Of a DNA stretch of 64,000 nucleotides, positions 35,600-45,900 are shown piece after piece (position 1 is the stretch's first letter; each line of letters opens with the position of its first letter). Source of the stretch: Bolinopsis microptera (lineage: Eukaryota > Ctenophora > Tentaculata > Lobata > Bolinopsidae); contig NC_087079.1 of assembly GCF_026151205.1 (NCBI RefSeq), positions 17,170,945-17,234,944 of the forward strand. Reading direction: 5' to 3'. A program made the translations under genes and the position numbers. Below the pieces are notes generated by a model. It saw only the letters and a program-made list of their open reading frames with translations. It made no database searches and had not been told where the DNA came from.

Positions 35600-35965
35600 A
35601 CGACTAGTTTGAGCAACGTTATCAATAATCGTTAAATGAGGGAGTTTTTCCTGATCAACTGAAGGTCACTAGAGTAGTTCCGATAAACAAAGGTGGTTCA
35701 AAAACCACAATATTAACATATTAAATTACCGTCCAATCTCCTTTCTCAAAAGTTTATGAAAAAGCGATGGATCGTAGAATCTAGATCAACGCACTTTTTG
35801 ATGGTTAATATGGTTTCCCTGAACAATAGACAAATATCCCTCTTGTTGCTTATAGATTTTAGTAAAGCTTTTGATATCGTGGATCACGGCATATTTATTT
35901 TTAAAAATCTTCAGCACTATGGCATTCAAGGTAAAGCACTAAATCGTATCTCCATAACAGAAACC
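35600..35965 (+). pseudogene. LINE reverse transcriptase fragment
   Basis: LLLLIDFSKAFDIVDHGIFI followed by LQHYGIQGKAL matches the RT motif with the first catalytic Asp; upstream LKVTRVVPINKGG is in another frame. Decayed and truncated at both ends. Confidence 0.8.
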
Positions 35966-35971
35966 GAACTC

Positions 35972-36412
35972 GTAGCATGAAATGTGGAGAAAAGTGGTTT
36001 TCAGAAAAACTTTGAAAAATTTTAACTTAGAAAATGTTTGGTCCGAGTCATCCTCGATATGTACCTCCCGTATCAAGAGCTCCCCATTCCGAGCTCGTGT
36101 TGCAAAGGGGAAGCCTGTCTTCCGAAATTGTATTACCAGGGGGAAGCCTCGAGTCCAAAATTGTGTATCAAGGGGTAGGTGCGGACTTCAAAAAACCGAA
36201 AAAATATTTTTGGCTAATAATGAACAGGGTAGCATGAAACGTGGAGAAAATTGGTTTCCAGAAAAACTTTGAAAAATTTTGACGCGGAAGGCAGGCCTCC
36301 CCTTTGCAACACGAGCTCGGAATCGAGAGCTCTCGATATGGGAGGTATGTATCGAGAATGACTCGGACCGAAAGTCTTTCTGAAAACCACCAAAATATTC
36401 GGGTTTTACACA
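35972..36412. repeat. Mixed direct and inverted repeat
   Basis: GTAGCATGAAA(T/C)GTGGAGAAAA occurs at 35972 and 36228, while TTTGCAACACGAGCTCGGAA at 36303 is the complement of 36085-36105. Confidence 0.8.
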
Positions 36413-36572
36413 CTAGTGGTACACACTACCTTAACCGTCACTGGCCAAATGAATCCTTCGGCCTCCTGTAATTGGCTGGTTACACTTGTGTAATAATGTG
36501 GCTGTTGGAATACTCTGAAGTAAAATAAGTGTGAGGTTTTTTTAAAGACGTCGGTTTCGTCTTCGCAGCAGA

Positions 36573-36953
36573 CTCTGAAGAGAATCAGAGACCCACGTCC
36601 AACAGACTACACCGGAGAGTTAGATGCCTTGAAAGGAGAATTGGACTTCATTAAGCATTACCTGTCAGATCAGTATGAGTTGAACTGGACAGAGGAAAGA
36701 GAATGGGATGAAACTGAGGAGGTGTATTACAGAACAGGTCACATTGCCACTTAATGTTTTAAGCGTAAGAGCAAGGCATGTGGTAAGCTGGGCCGAGGTA
36801 CTCATGAATGTGAGAAGAAGAAGTCAGGAGGATACTCAGGAGGATACTCAGGAGGATACTCAGGAGGATACTCAGGAGGATACTCAGGAGGATACTCAAG
36901 AGGATCCTCAAGCTCAATGGGACACCCGTCACTCCAAAGCGATATTAAAATGA
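36573..36953 (+). pseudogene. Gag-like zinc-knuckle ORF with one internal stop
   Basis: One frame runs QTLKRIRDPRPTDYTGELDA through RTGHIAT, a TAA (36752-36754), then CFKRKSKACGKLGRGTHECE and a tail of SGGY repeats. GHIATxC and CGKxGRGTHEC resemble CCHC zinc knuckles of retroelement Gag proteins with some Cys lost. The SGGY tail is a 12-bp array (36828-36903). A host exon is possible, since AG precedes CAGACTCTG at 36573. Confidence 0.45.
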
Positions 36954-37383
36954 GTGTTCACTAGTTTGGGGGTTAGTGAATAGGAGCAGTAGTCCCAGGT
37001 TACAATTACAGTAGTCTCAGGTTACAATTACAGAGATGGCAACCTAACTGGCCACACCAAACCTACTTTTAATGAGTATGAATGATAGTAAATGAATAAA
37101 TTACATTCAATTTCAGCAATGGCCAATTGGCTGACTATAAGGTCATGGCCTGAACAAACAATTTTTTTAAATAGTCAAGTGATGCTAAAGCAGAGCACAA
37201 ATGTGTAATAAGTTAATAGATTAAAAACTGATTCATGTGATGCATTACGCAGAGCACAGATAAAAATACTGATTCAATGATTAAAATTATAGCTGTGAGT
37301 GTCAATAAATTTCTGTGTCATAAAAAAGGAACGATGTACACGTGATCTGAGATACCAATATCTCAATATCAAAAGGATAGTGT

Positions 37384-38960
37384 CTAGAAACATTCATAGT
37401 CCATGGTGGCAGGTATCAAGTTAAACGAAGTTACACTGACTGGCAATGTATACGATTGCCGTCTCCCTCTCTCACCCCTGACCGCTATCAGGGTGCTCCT
37501 GAGGATTGAGAATCTAATCCTGGTGCGCATGTAACACTGAATAGCCGCATAGTCTTCTCCTCTCTTCTGGGATAGTTTTTCAGCGAGTCTCTTGTGGTAT
37601 CTTGTGGCTTGTGGACCCCATCCGCCATTTGTTGAGTATATAAGTGGGGTAAAGGTGCCTTTTTCCACCTGGATGATTCTGTTGTTGTACTTTTTCATTT
37701 TCCTCATTTCATGAGCTTTATAGATCTGTTCCATATCTTTTTTGTCATATGTGGGTGAGTTGGGGTGGGTAACACAGACATCAAAGAATGTTCGTTCAAA
37801 TGTGCTCCAGAGACCTTGTGAGGATACATCAGGTGCAGCTCTATCAGCATTGGTACCAACAATTTCTTCATTATCAAGGGGTATCAATGCTGGCTCAGTC
37901 ACTACATCTCTGAATACTTCACGCTGCAGCTCTGCATTTAGATCGCGGATGTTGTTGTGTCTCATAGAAACATAGCCACCTTTCTTGCATATAATAATAA
38001 TAATAATAAATACAACATTTATAAACCGCCTTATAGCTAAATCATATAACTCGATATAATTTAATCCTGGAGATAAACTCCAGTGCTTTCTAAAGCGGCT
38101 CTTACATTAACTGAGCTTAGTTTAATTGAAAATTAGACATGAAAAGTTCATTTTACCTATGTAAATGCAAAATCAATCAAATGCTAGAGAAAAGAAGTAT
38201 GTTTTAAGTTTGGTCTTGAAAGATGTAACTGACTCAGCTGATCTTATGTCGTATGGCAAGGAATTAAATACTTTAACTGCACAGTGACTAAAAGCTTTCT
38301 CTGTGTTTACATAGTTAGGAGAGGGCGAAAAACTAAGGTAAAAATATTCATTATCAAGACGTACATTATAAGTGTGTGATTCACATTATTTCTCTCTCCA
38401 CAAGCACAGTGAAATGGGGTGTTAGGGATCTCCCAACCATAACGCAAGTACAGAGCATCACGGAACTCAATCTTGTTCAGGGACTAGCCAAATCTCTTCA
38501 ATGGAAGTGCAGTAAGCCAACATCCTGAACCTTTCTCTTTGATGAACTGGAGAGATCTCTTTAGGTTGGGATCTCTTACACTGTCCTCTATTGATTTACT
38601 AACCGTAAATAAGTGTTTCTCCTTGATTGCCTTTTTATAGTGTCATTTTGAATTGACATGTTGTAATGTTCAAGGGTGTTTTGCTGGTTGATAATCAGGT
38701 CTGTGAGGTCTTTTGTGATGGTGACTGAGGCTGTGAATTCTCTATTGCAGTTTTCAACTGGGTTGGAGATACCTAGGCCACCATGTCTGACTGGCAATGC
38801 AAATATGGAGCGGTCCAAGTCTGATACGTTCTTACCCAAGATTGCTGGAATAAAATCTGTTCTGATGCAATCCTCCAATGGTTGAAACAAGTGACTTATA
38901 CCCGGGATGGTCCTCTGAATGAACGTCCACCGGTGACAAATTCCCTTAGTATGAATAATG
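37384..38960 (-). pseudogene. Retroelement C-terminal region, interrupted
   Basis: Minus-strand pieces in order: HRWTFIQRTIPGIS, HLFQPLEDCIRTDFIPAILG, FALPVRHGGLGISNP, a frameshift near 38590, GCWLTALPLKRFG then a stop, FRDALYLRYGW, CACGERNNVNH, then after an insertion CKKGGYVSMRHNNIRD, FFDVCVTHPNSPTY, GTFTPLIYSTNGGWGP, AEKLSQKRGEDYA. From memory this arrangement is a common RT-linked C-terminal region of retroelements in cnidarian and other invertebrate genomes; its precise class is uncertain. Confidence 0.75.
37986..38345 (-). mobile_element. 5'-truncated LINE tail nested in the retroelement
   Basis: Splits the retroelement between CGERNNVNHTLIM and CKKGG. The minus strand reads AFSHCAVKVFNSLPYDIRSA then SVTSFKTKLKTYFF, the usual LINE C-terminus, followed by a 3' UTR and an (ATT)n tail. 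Confidence 0.85.
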
Positions 38961-38964
38961 AAAT

Positions 38965-39025
38965 AGGCTAGGTGCCAGGTGGTTAGTGCAGCAGGTCCAG
39001 GGTTCGAATCCTAGTGTCACCTAGT
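38965..39025 (+). pseudogene. tRNA-like sequence, possible SINE head
   Basis: CTAGGTG and CACCTAG could pair as an acceptor stem; TGGTTAGTGCAGC resembles an A box and GGTTCGAATCC is a B box. About 58 nt, too short for a tRNA because the anticodon arm is missing. Confidence 0.45.
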
Positions 39026-39389
39026 CTAGGAAGTAGCTGATTAGAATTATTCTCCATTATTATATTAATTAGATCGCAGTGCTCACGGCCTGTACTGCGT
39101 GAACGACAGAAATATCTTGTAAATTATTTTGCTTCTGAAATGTTGGCTCTAGTAATTAAGAAATGCGACATGTAATTGTAAGATAACAATTAAATAGATC
39201 TTGTGCGCGGCGCCTACAGCTGACCTACGAATTTCTGAACAATTGAAAATTGTGGCTGTGTGCGCGGCGTACTGTATATGTGGTTGAAATTAAAATTTGA
39301 ATTTATTTATGAATATAACATTATGTATTGATTGTTTTGTCGACGGTCCTGTATATGGAACAGATATTTTACGAGTATCACCCATTAAT

Positions 39390-39935
39390 CAAATCTAAAC
39401 TGTCTATATTGACAAAGTTCTTTCTTGCCCCTCTGTCTTCCATTTATAAATACATTTAAAGCCGCGCCGGCGTTCGATCTAATTCTTAGATCGAACGCGT
39501 TCGATCTAATTTCTGCGTTCGATCTAATTACATTTTGGTGACAGTAATGAACGAATGAAGTTATAACTTGTATTTCTCGCACCTGGAGTACCTACCCCAC
39601 AAATCCTAAATTCCCACCACTTCTAAGTTCTAACCACAAGCGTGCTAAATCAATTTTACTGGGCGACGCTCAGCTTGACGGATGTTACTCGTCTAAATTT
39701 CTTCGAAGTAGCGCGCGCCGCTTTCTTCTCGAAATGGCCCGATGGTACGAGCTACGAAGTAGCGCGCGCCGGGCCAAATCATTAACAATGGTCAACGCTC
39801 AGCCTGTCATTCCGCTGAATCTTTATTATGTTTATGAACATAATAATCTGGGGTCCCAGGTAAAATCACTTTACAGTCGAGTGTAGAGTGATGAATCATT
39901 CCACATAGCCATGTGTATAACGCGTACTGCAAGCA
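39390..39935. other. GC-mixed region with short inverted motifs
   Basis: GTTCGATCTAATT occurs three times in both orientations near 39475-39530; GAAGTAGCGCGCGCCG occurs at 39703 and 39755. No gene. Confidence 0.5.
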
Positions 39936-40785
39936 AAAGGGCTCTGGTTAGAGCAAATGAATCATCATCCTTCTAACCATCCTTAATTTTTTGAAAAAAA
40001 GGTCTATGGAAAAGTTTTCCGGGTGCTTCGCCTCCTCGACCGTACCCTTGATTGACGGTGTCAACCCATTGAGATCGTTGCGCGGCGCGTCGAAGCGGCG
40101 AAGTCCTCCAACCTCGACCCCTGACAGTGGGCTTTTACTAATTCGCTCGCCCAAAAATTTCAAGTGACTTTGGTTTTTATGGTTTTGCAGCCGTACAAAA
40201 CGGTTTTACATAAACCCTAATCCCAACCCTAACCATAACCCCGAAGCTAACCATAACCCTTACCACAACCTTAACCCTAACCCGGGCCCTAAACAATCGA
40301 ATTCGTATTTTACTTGCCTGTCACGTGACCAAAACGGTTTTTTGCCCATAACTCTCCAGGGAAGCATTTTAACCCTACGTCATGGGGATGATTCGGAATC
40401 AGCGTCCAAAAATACACCGCGACCGATCCAGATCACTTTCATGCCCAAAGGGCCGGCCTTTTCACAAGAATTTTCTTAAAATTTGGGCGAGCGATTTAGT
40501 AGGAGCGCTGACAGTGACCGAGACTTTACCTGGGGATCTTAAGCTATTATATTTATGTTCATAATCTTGCTCTACCCAGAGCCCTTGCGCTTCACCTGAC
40601 CATGTGCTTTCGCGCCACTTCGGGCGCGCTTGTTTCACAAGTTGTGAGGCGGGCGCGCGCTACTGCAAGCGCAAGGGCTCTGGATAGAGCAACCCTTGCG
40701 CTTGCAGTATCGCGCGCCCGCCTCACTTGTGAAACAAGCGCGCCCGCAGCGGCGCGAAAGCACATGGTTATGTGAATTCATAATC
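39935..40785. mobile_element. Compound foldback with GC-rich hairpins
   Basis: AGGGCTCTGGTTAGAGCAA (about 39938) has its complement TTGCTCTACCCAGAGCCCT at 40567 and a further copy AGGGCTCTGGATAGAGCAA at 40674. The segment 40568-40775 is an inverted repeat with GCGCGCGC-rich arms. Confidence 0.7.
40203..40292. repeat. Degenerate telomere-like repeats
   Basis: Runs of AACCCTAA, AACCATAACCC and CTTAACCCTAACCC, about a dozen imperfect units of the CCCTAA type, inside the foldback element. Confidence 0.75.
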
Positions 40786-40839
40786 ATAGAGCCGAATAGA
40801 GATTAGATTTAGTAGTCAGTGTAATAAGTGCTAAGCGTG

Positions 40840-41770
40840 AGCACGGAACTTTTTTTCTCCGATTTCGATAAATTTGGTACCAAAAGTTGTCTAAAAATGT
40901 TAATAAAACAAATCCACCGTGTAGCAATTTTCGCTAAAAATGCTACACTGTACACGACGCTTGTTCGCCGCGCGTGATTTCTTCGCGCAAACTTTAGTTT
41001 TTGGCCTATAACTTTCACCTTTTTAGTTGTTATCACATAATTATTTATGGCATCGTAATCAGCTCATCGAGACTTGTAGCGCGATGCGTTACTGTGCCGC
41101 GCCGCGCACTCAATAAGGCTTCTCACAGCGACAGATCGGCGAGATGCGCTACTGTGCCGCGCCGAGCTGCCATGAATTGACATCGTCAATTAAATCGAGA
41201 CGAAACTTTTATTTATATAATTGTAGCGCGATGCGTTTAAGCTGAATGAGGCTACTGTACTCGCTAGATCGGCGAGATGCGCTACTGTGCATCGCCGAGC
41301 TGCGATGAATTGACATGTCAATTTAAAACTTTTAGTACTTATATTTTAAGATTTAAAGGAAAATTGTTTTCAAAAATTGTTAATCTGAACACAAGGAAGG
41401 ACCTTGTTTGAAGTTTTGAAAAAATTTTGAAAAATTTGGTCCTTCAAATACTATAACTTTGGTACCAGAAGTTGCATCTGACTAAGCTTATTACGATCCT
41501 GTAAGAATTATTTCAAAATATTCAATATTTTAGGAGTTATAGGCATTTTAAGCAATAAATTACCCATTTTTCGACCTTTGTACATTCTTGCAATACACGT
41601 ACAGGAGGCCCACATACTATACAGCTCGACGTTATCTGTTATCTTGTTATCTGTTATCTGTTATCTGTTATCTTGCTACACGGTGAATTTTCATTATTCA
41701 CAGTTAGAGGCAACTTTTGGTATCAAATTTATCAAAATCAGAGACAAAAAATTCTTTACCAACTCATGGC
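40840..41770. mobile_element. Degenerate foldback element
   Basis: TTTGGTACCAAAAGTTG near 40873 has an inverted partner near 41712 (CAACTTTTGGTATCAAA), and CCACCGTGTAGC one near 41680. Between are repeats of GCGAGATGCGCTACTGTG and a (TTATCTG)n tract at 41630-41675. Confidence 0.7.
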
Positions 41771-42722
41771 GCTTATTACATAGAATGACTGGCTGAGCGC
41801 CGCCCAGTAACCGGGACTCCGCCCAAGACCCCGCTGGGGCAAACCGGAGCCAGCCTCGCTTCGGAATTACAAATTACGGCCCTGCTTAATTTGATGGGAA
41901 TTAATTGTGGTTTCGCGGATATTATTATTAAGCATGATATCATGAAATGATCAGAGCTTGCAACCAATAATAATATAATATTGCAACCAATAATATATGT
42001 TTAGTTGAGTTATTCTATTGATGCAATTTGAAATTTCAGTCTTGCCGTTATATGACCACTAGGTATTTCAATATCTAAGTCTCTTGTTGCTGTTATTGGC
42101 ATTGCTATCATTTACCTATTTCACATAGAATGAACAACAATTTTGCTGACTTCCTAACAAAAAGCTAGACATGACAAAAATATTGTGGTATACTTATAGT
42201 AAACTGAAACATCTGTAATCTTAAAAATGTGTAAAAAAACCTTAGAATCATTTTAAAATTCGAAAATAGTTCTGATGGTATTAATTATGAGTGCATAAAC
42301 AAGAAACAACTTATGAGTTAAGTATCAACACCACGAGTATATAATATCTCAATTTCAACTTGAAATTTATCATTCAAACGATATCTTTAATTTCCAACTG
42401 TTGCAGTAAGTTGGCTACGCTGCAACGGAATAACCTGACATCGAAACTCATCATGGAGTAGTTAGCGTGGAATAACACAAATATTGACAAGAATGGTTAG
42501 GCTTTCAAAAGGGCAATGAAAGAAGAATGAGTCTCATAACTCTGGAATATGAATGAGATAAATTTGGAGAGTCTCTCATAGAGTTAATCTCACTAAAGTT
42601 ACGCAAAATCTAATGTAACGAAATAATCCAAATGCTTCAAAATTTATGTAAAACAACTACCCTAAATACAACTTTATTAATTGCAAGAAGGCTAATATCC
42701 AATTAGTTTACTGTAAAACACG

Positions 42723-42904
42723 TCATTTAGGTGGATTGTAGTATTGAGTAGGTACGAAGGGCATGGTTACTTTAGTGGCGGGAAACACCCTCTTCCTAAC
42801 TTGAACAAGTAAAGGGGTGCCGTTCTTTATGTACTTGCTGTCCACGTAAGCCATTGCGATGTTCAGTCCACTACACGGCGAGGGGGATCCACTCGTCACT
42901 TCAC
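42723..42904 (-). CDS. AMT: AMT exon 9, terminal
   Basis: Begins in VTSGSPSP, the conserved turn of the C-terminal barrel, and ends [13 protein letters not shown] then TGA at 42723-42725. Its acceptor TATACAG lies inside the first unit of a 25-bp array, so many copies of this splice site stretch upstream. Confidence 0.93.
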
Positions 42905-45900
42905 CTGTATAAGGTTACAGTCACTTCACCTGTATAAGGTTACAGTCACTTCACCTGTATAAGGTTACAGTCACGTGACCTGTATAAGGTTACAGTCACG
43001 TGACCTGTATAAGGTTACAGTCACGTGACCTGTATAAGGTTACAGTCACGTGACCTGTATAAGGTTACAGTCACGTGACCTGTATAAGGTTACAGTCACG
43101 TGACCTGTATAAGGTTACAGTCACGTGACCTGTATAAGGTTACAGTCACGTGACCTGTATAAGGTTACAGTCACGTGACCTGTATAAGGTTACAGTCACG
43201 TGACCTGTATAAGGTTACAGTCACGTGACCTGTATAAGGTTACAGTCACGTGACCTGTATAAGGTTACAGTCACGTGACCTGTATAAGGTTACAGTCACG
43301 TGACCTGTATAAGGTTACAGTAACGTGACCTGTATAAGGTTACAGTCACGTGACCTGTATAAGGTTACAGTCACGTGACCTGTATAAGGTTACAGTCACG
43401 TGACCTGTATAAGGTTACAGTCACGTGACCTGTATAAGGTTACAGTCACGTGACCTGTATAAGGTTACAGTCACGTGACCTGTATAAGGTTACAGTCACG
43501 TGGCCTGTATAAGGTTATAGTCACGTGACCTGCATAAGGTCACAGTCACGTGACCTGTATAAGGTTACAGTCACGTGACCTGTATAAGGTTATAGTCACG
43601 TGACCACTTTCAAAAATGTAGGAGAAGGTAGATTTTTAGACTCGATTTTCAAGACGCGTGATTGAAAATCGCTCGCGCAATACAATTACTCATAATCGCT
43701 GACCTTTAACCGGCGATAATTTCGGCTAGGAACAATATTTTTTCCATGGGACCAAAAACAACTAATAAATATCACTCCCCTCTACCAGAAACAACTATAA
43801 AATCAATTTAGATGAAGACCCCCCGGCCCCCTTAAAGACTCTCGTGAAGGGGGTTAACTGTTAGAACACTTATCTTCCATGAAAAAATATATAATAATAA
43901 TAATAACATGGTCGTGGATATTTAATTGAGTGTTTAATACACTGTGGATTTTCTTTTATTTTTGACTGTAATATACGCTTTTTGCCCGGTCCTCTTATAT
44001 CTCTTCCCTTGCTCCGCAAGCCCTGTCTCTTGTTTATACAACTTTTAACTCCTATCAATGTACATATCGGAAAATTAGTGTATTTATTAAGTATACTGTA
44101 TTGAAAATAGCCTCAGATTTGTGTAATGATTATCTTCTGGACTTTGTGATATACAATTGTTACAGTTGTTTCTCTTGTTTTTTTCCCTTGCTCTGCAAGC
44201 TCTGCTTCTTGTATAAACATTGTGTTTAGTATTTTGTATATTCTTGTATTTATTGTGGTAATTTGTGTTTCAGATTTCAGTATTAGTAATAGGTGTTTGC
44301 ATAATTACTGTATTATACACTCTGTGGCCAGCTCTTGTGTGTCCCATCTCTTGCAAGCCCTGTTTCTTGTTTATAGTTTTTTTATTTTTTATCAAGACAC
44401 TTATTTCAGAGTTCTACACGAAGACTTATCAGATCCCTAGGATGTTTTATATTATTACTTCGGATTTGTGTAAAGTTTGATAATAATATATTAAGACTAG
44501 TGTAACCCGTGCCTACGGCCGGGACTTCGCTATCGCAGTTGAAATGCAAAAGTATAATCCCGCCTATTACATGTTACAGGGTGATCACGATACATTGAAA
44601 CAGTTTTAAATGTCTATAATAATTTGTATGAAGGAACTGTCTACTATATTTTCCACTAATTTTTTTGCTAATCGGTTAAGATTTTGTTAAAAACCAGTTC
44701 AGATTCGGATATTTTACAAACTTGAACATAGGTCATGAAATTTCGTATCTTTTGCTGCAAGGCTCGTCAAACATGCTATTGCCTAATTTGAGAATGATCC
44801 AAGCTCGTTTGTCGCCAAAAGGTTCCTTTAACATACCTTTCAGCCCAACAAGAATTGCACCGGTTAGCAAATATATGTTGCTTTATGTATTATTCTAAAT
44901 TTTGCTTCTTGGCGGTCTAGTGTAATCGATCTTGAATTTCTAATCATTAGACAAACCGATAGTTTCTCCCTCCAAGTTGAGAACAGGATAGCCGGGCCGA
45001 GCAGGTGCTCTTTCTACCACCAGACCTACTCTTCTTTTTCCCGTTTTAGGCTTCGCAATGAACTGTCCCATGATCTTTTCAGCACCAGGGAAGTCCCTTG
45101 CCGCTCGGCGTCTTTTACCTGTGGTAGGAAATCTTACATCTTTATCCAATAAGGCATGTCAAAAAAGCAATCTATGGTTTTGGAATTTCGGACAAATCCG
45201 GACAGGAGGGGGGGGGGGTTTATGAATATTTTGGCAGAATTAACGAAAAAGTCCCATTTATTTCAACTCTTTGACACTAATTGTTTTAAAGTTTTAAGAG
45301 AACTCTCCTTAAATTATTTTAATGCAGTCACTCAGATAAGATTATACCAGGACACTTCAACAAAGACACATACTCTGCCCACAATAAGGGGCCATAATTG
45401 TTTCAACTATGTAACTGTATAGAATTATTATTATTATTATTGACACTAATTACTCTGTAAGTTTAGATCCTTGCATTTTGAACGAGAAGGCGATTCCCAG
45501 AGCAGCTCATGAGAGCCGAGACACAACTCGCATATTCTCCTACTGCCTTAAAACTTATTCGATTGGATGGCTGCTTAAGTACTTAAATGTGGTTTTGAAA
45601 ATTCGGACACACCCGAACAGGGGTAAGATACTGCACTTAGCTATAGCATTGTTCACGTTACCAGATTGTTTACGTTTTGTGTCTCGTCCTCGCGGGCTAT
45701 ATTATTCATATAGCCCAGCGGGCTGAAACATGTCATTCGCTCGCGGGCTGTATCATCAGCGGGCTGAAAAATTCCGGGCCCTTTTACTAGCGGGCTGTGC
45801 GGGCCTGCTGTAGCAAAAAGAGCCTGCTAATGAATATACTTTAATATAATTTAAGATACCTATATCCGTATCTTTTTGGAGGCCTAAATAAAAATCGATG

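Noticed and set aside
37742-37975. Plus-strand ORF overlapping the retroelement
   Set aside because: Shadow of the minus-strand retroelement coding region.
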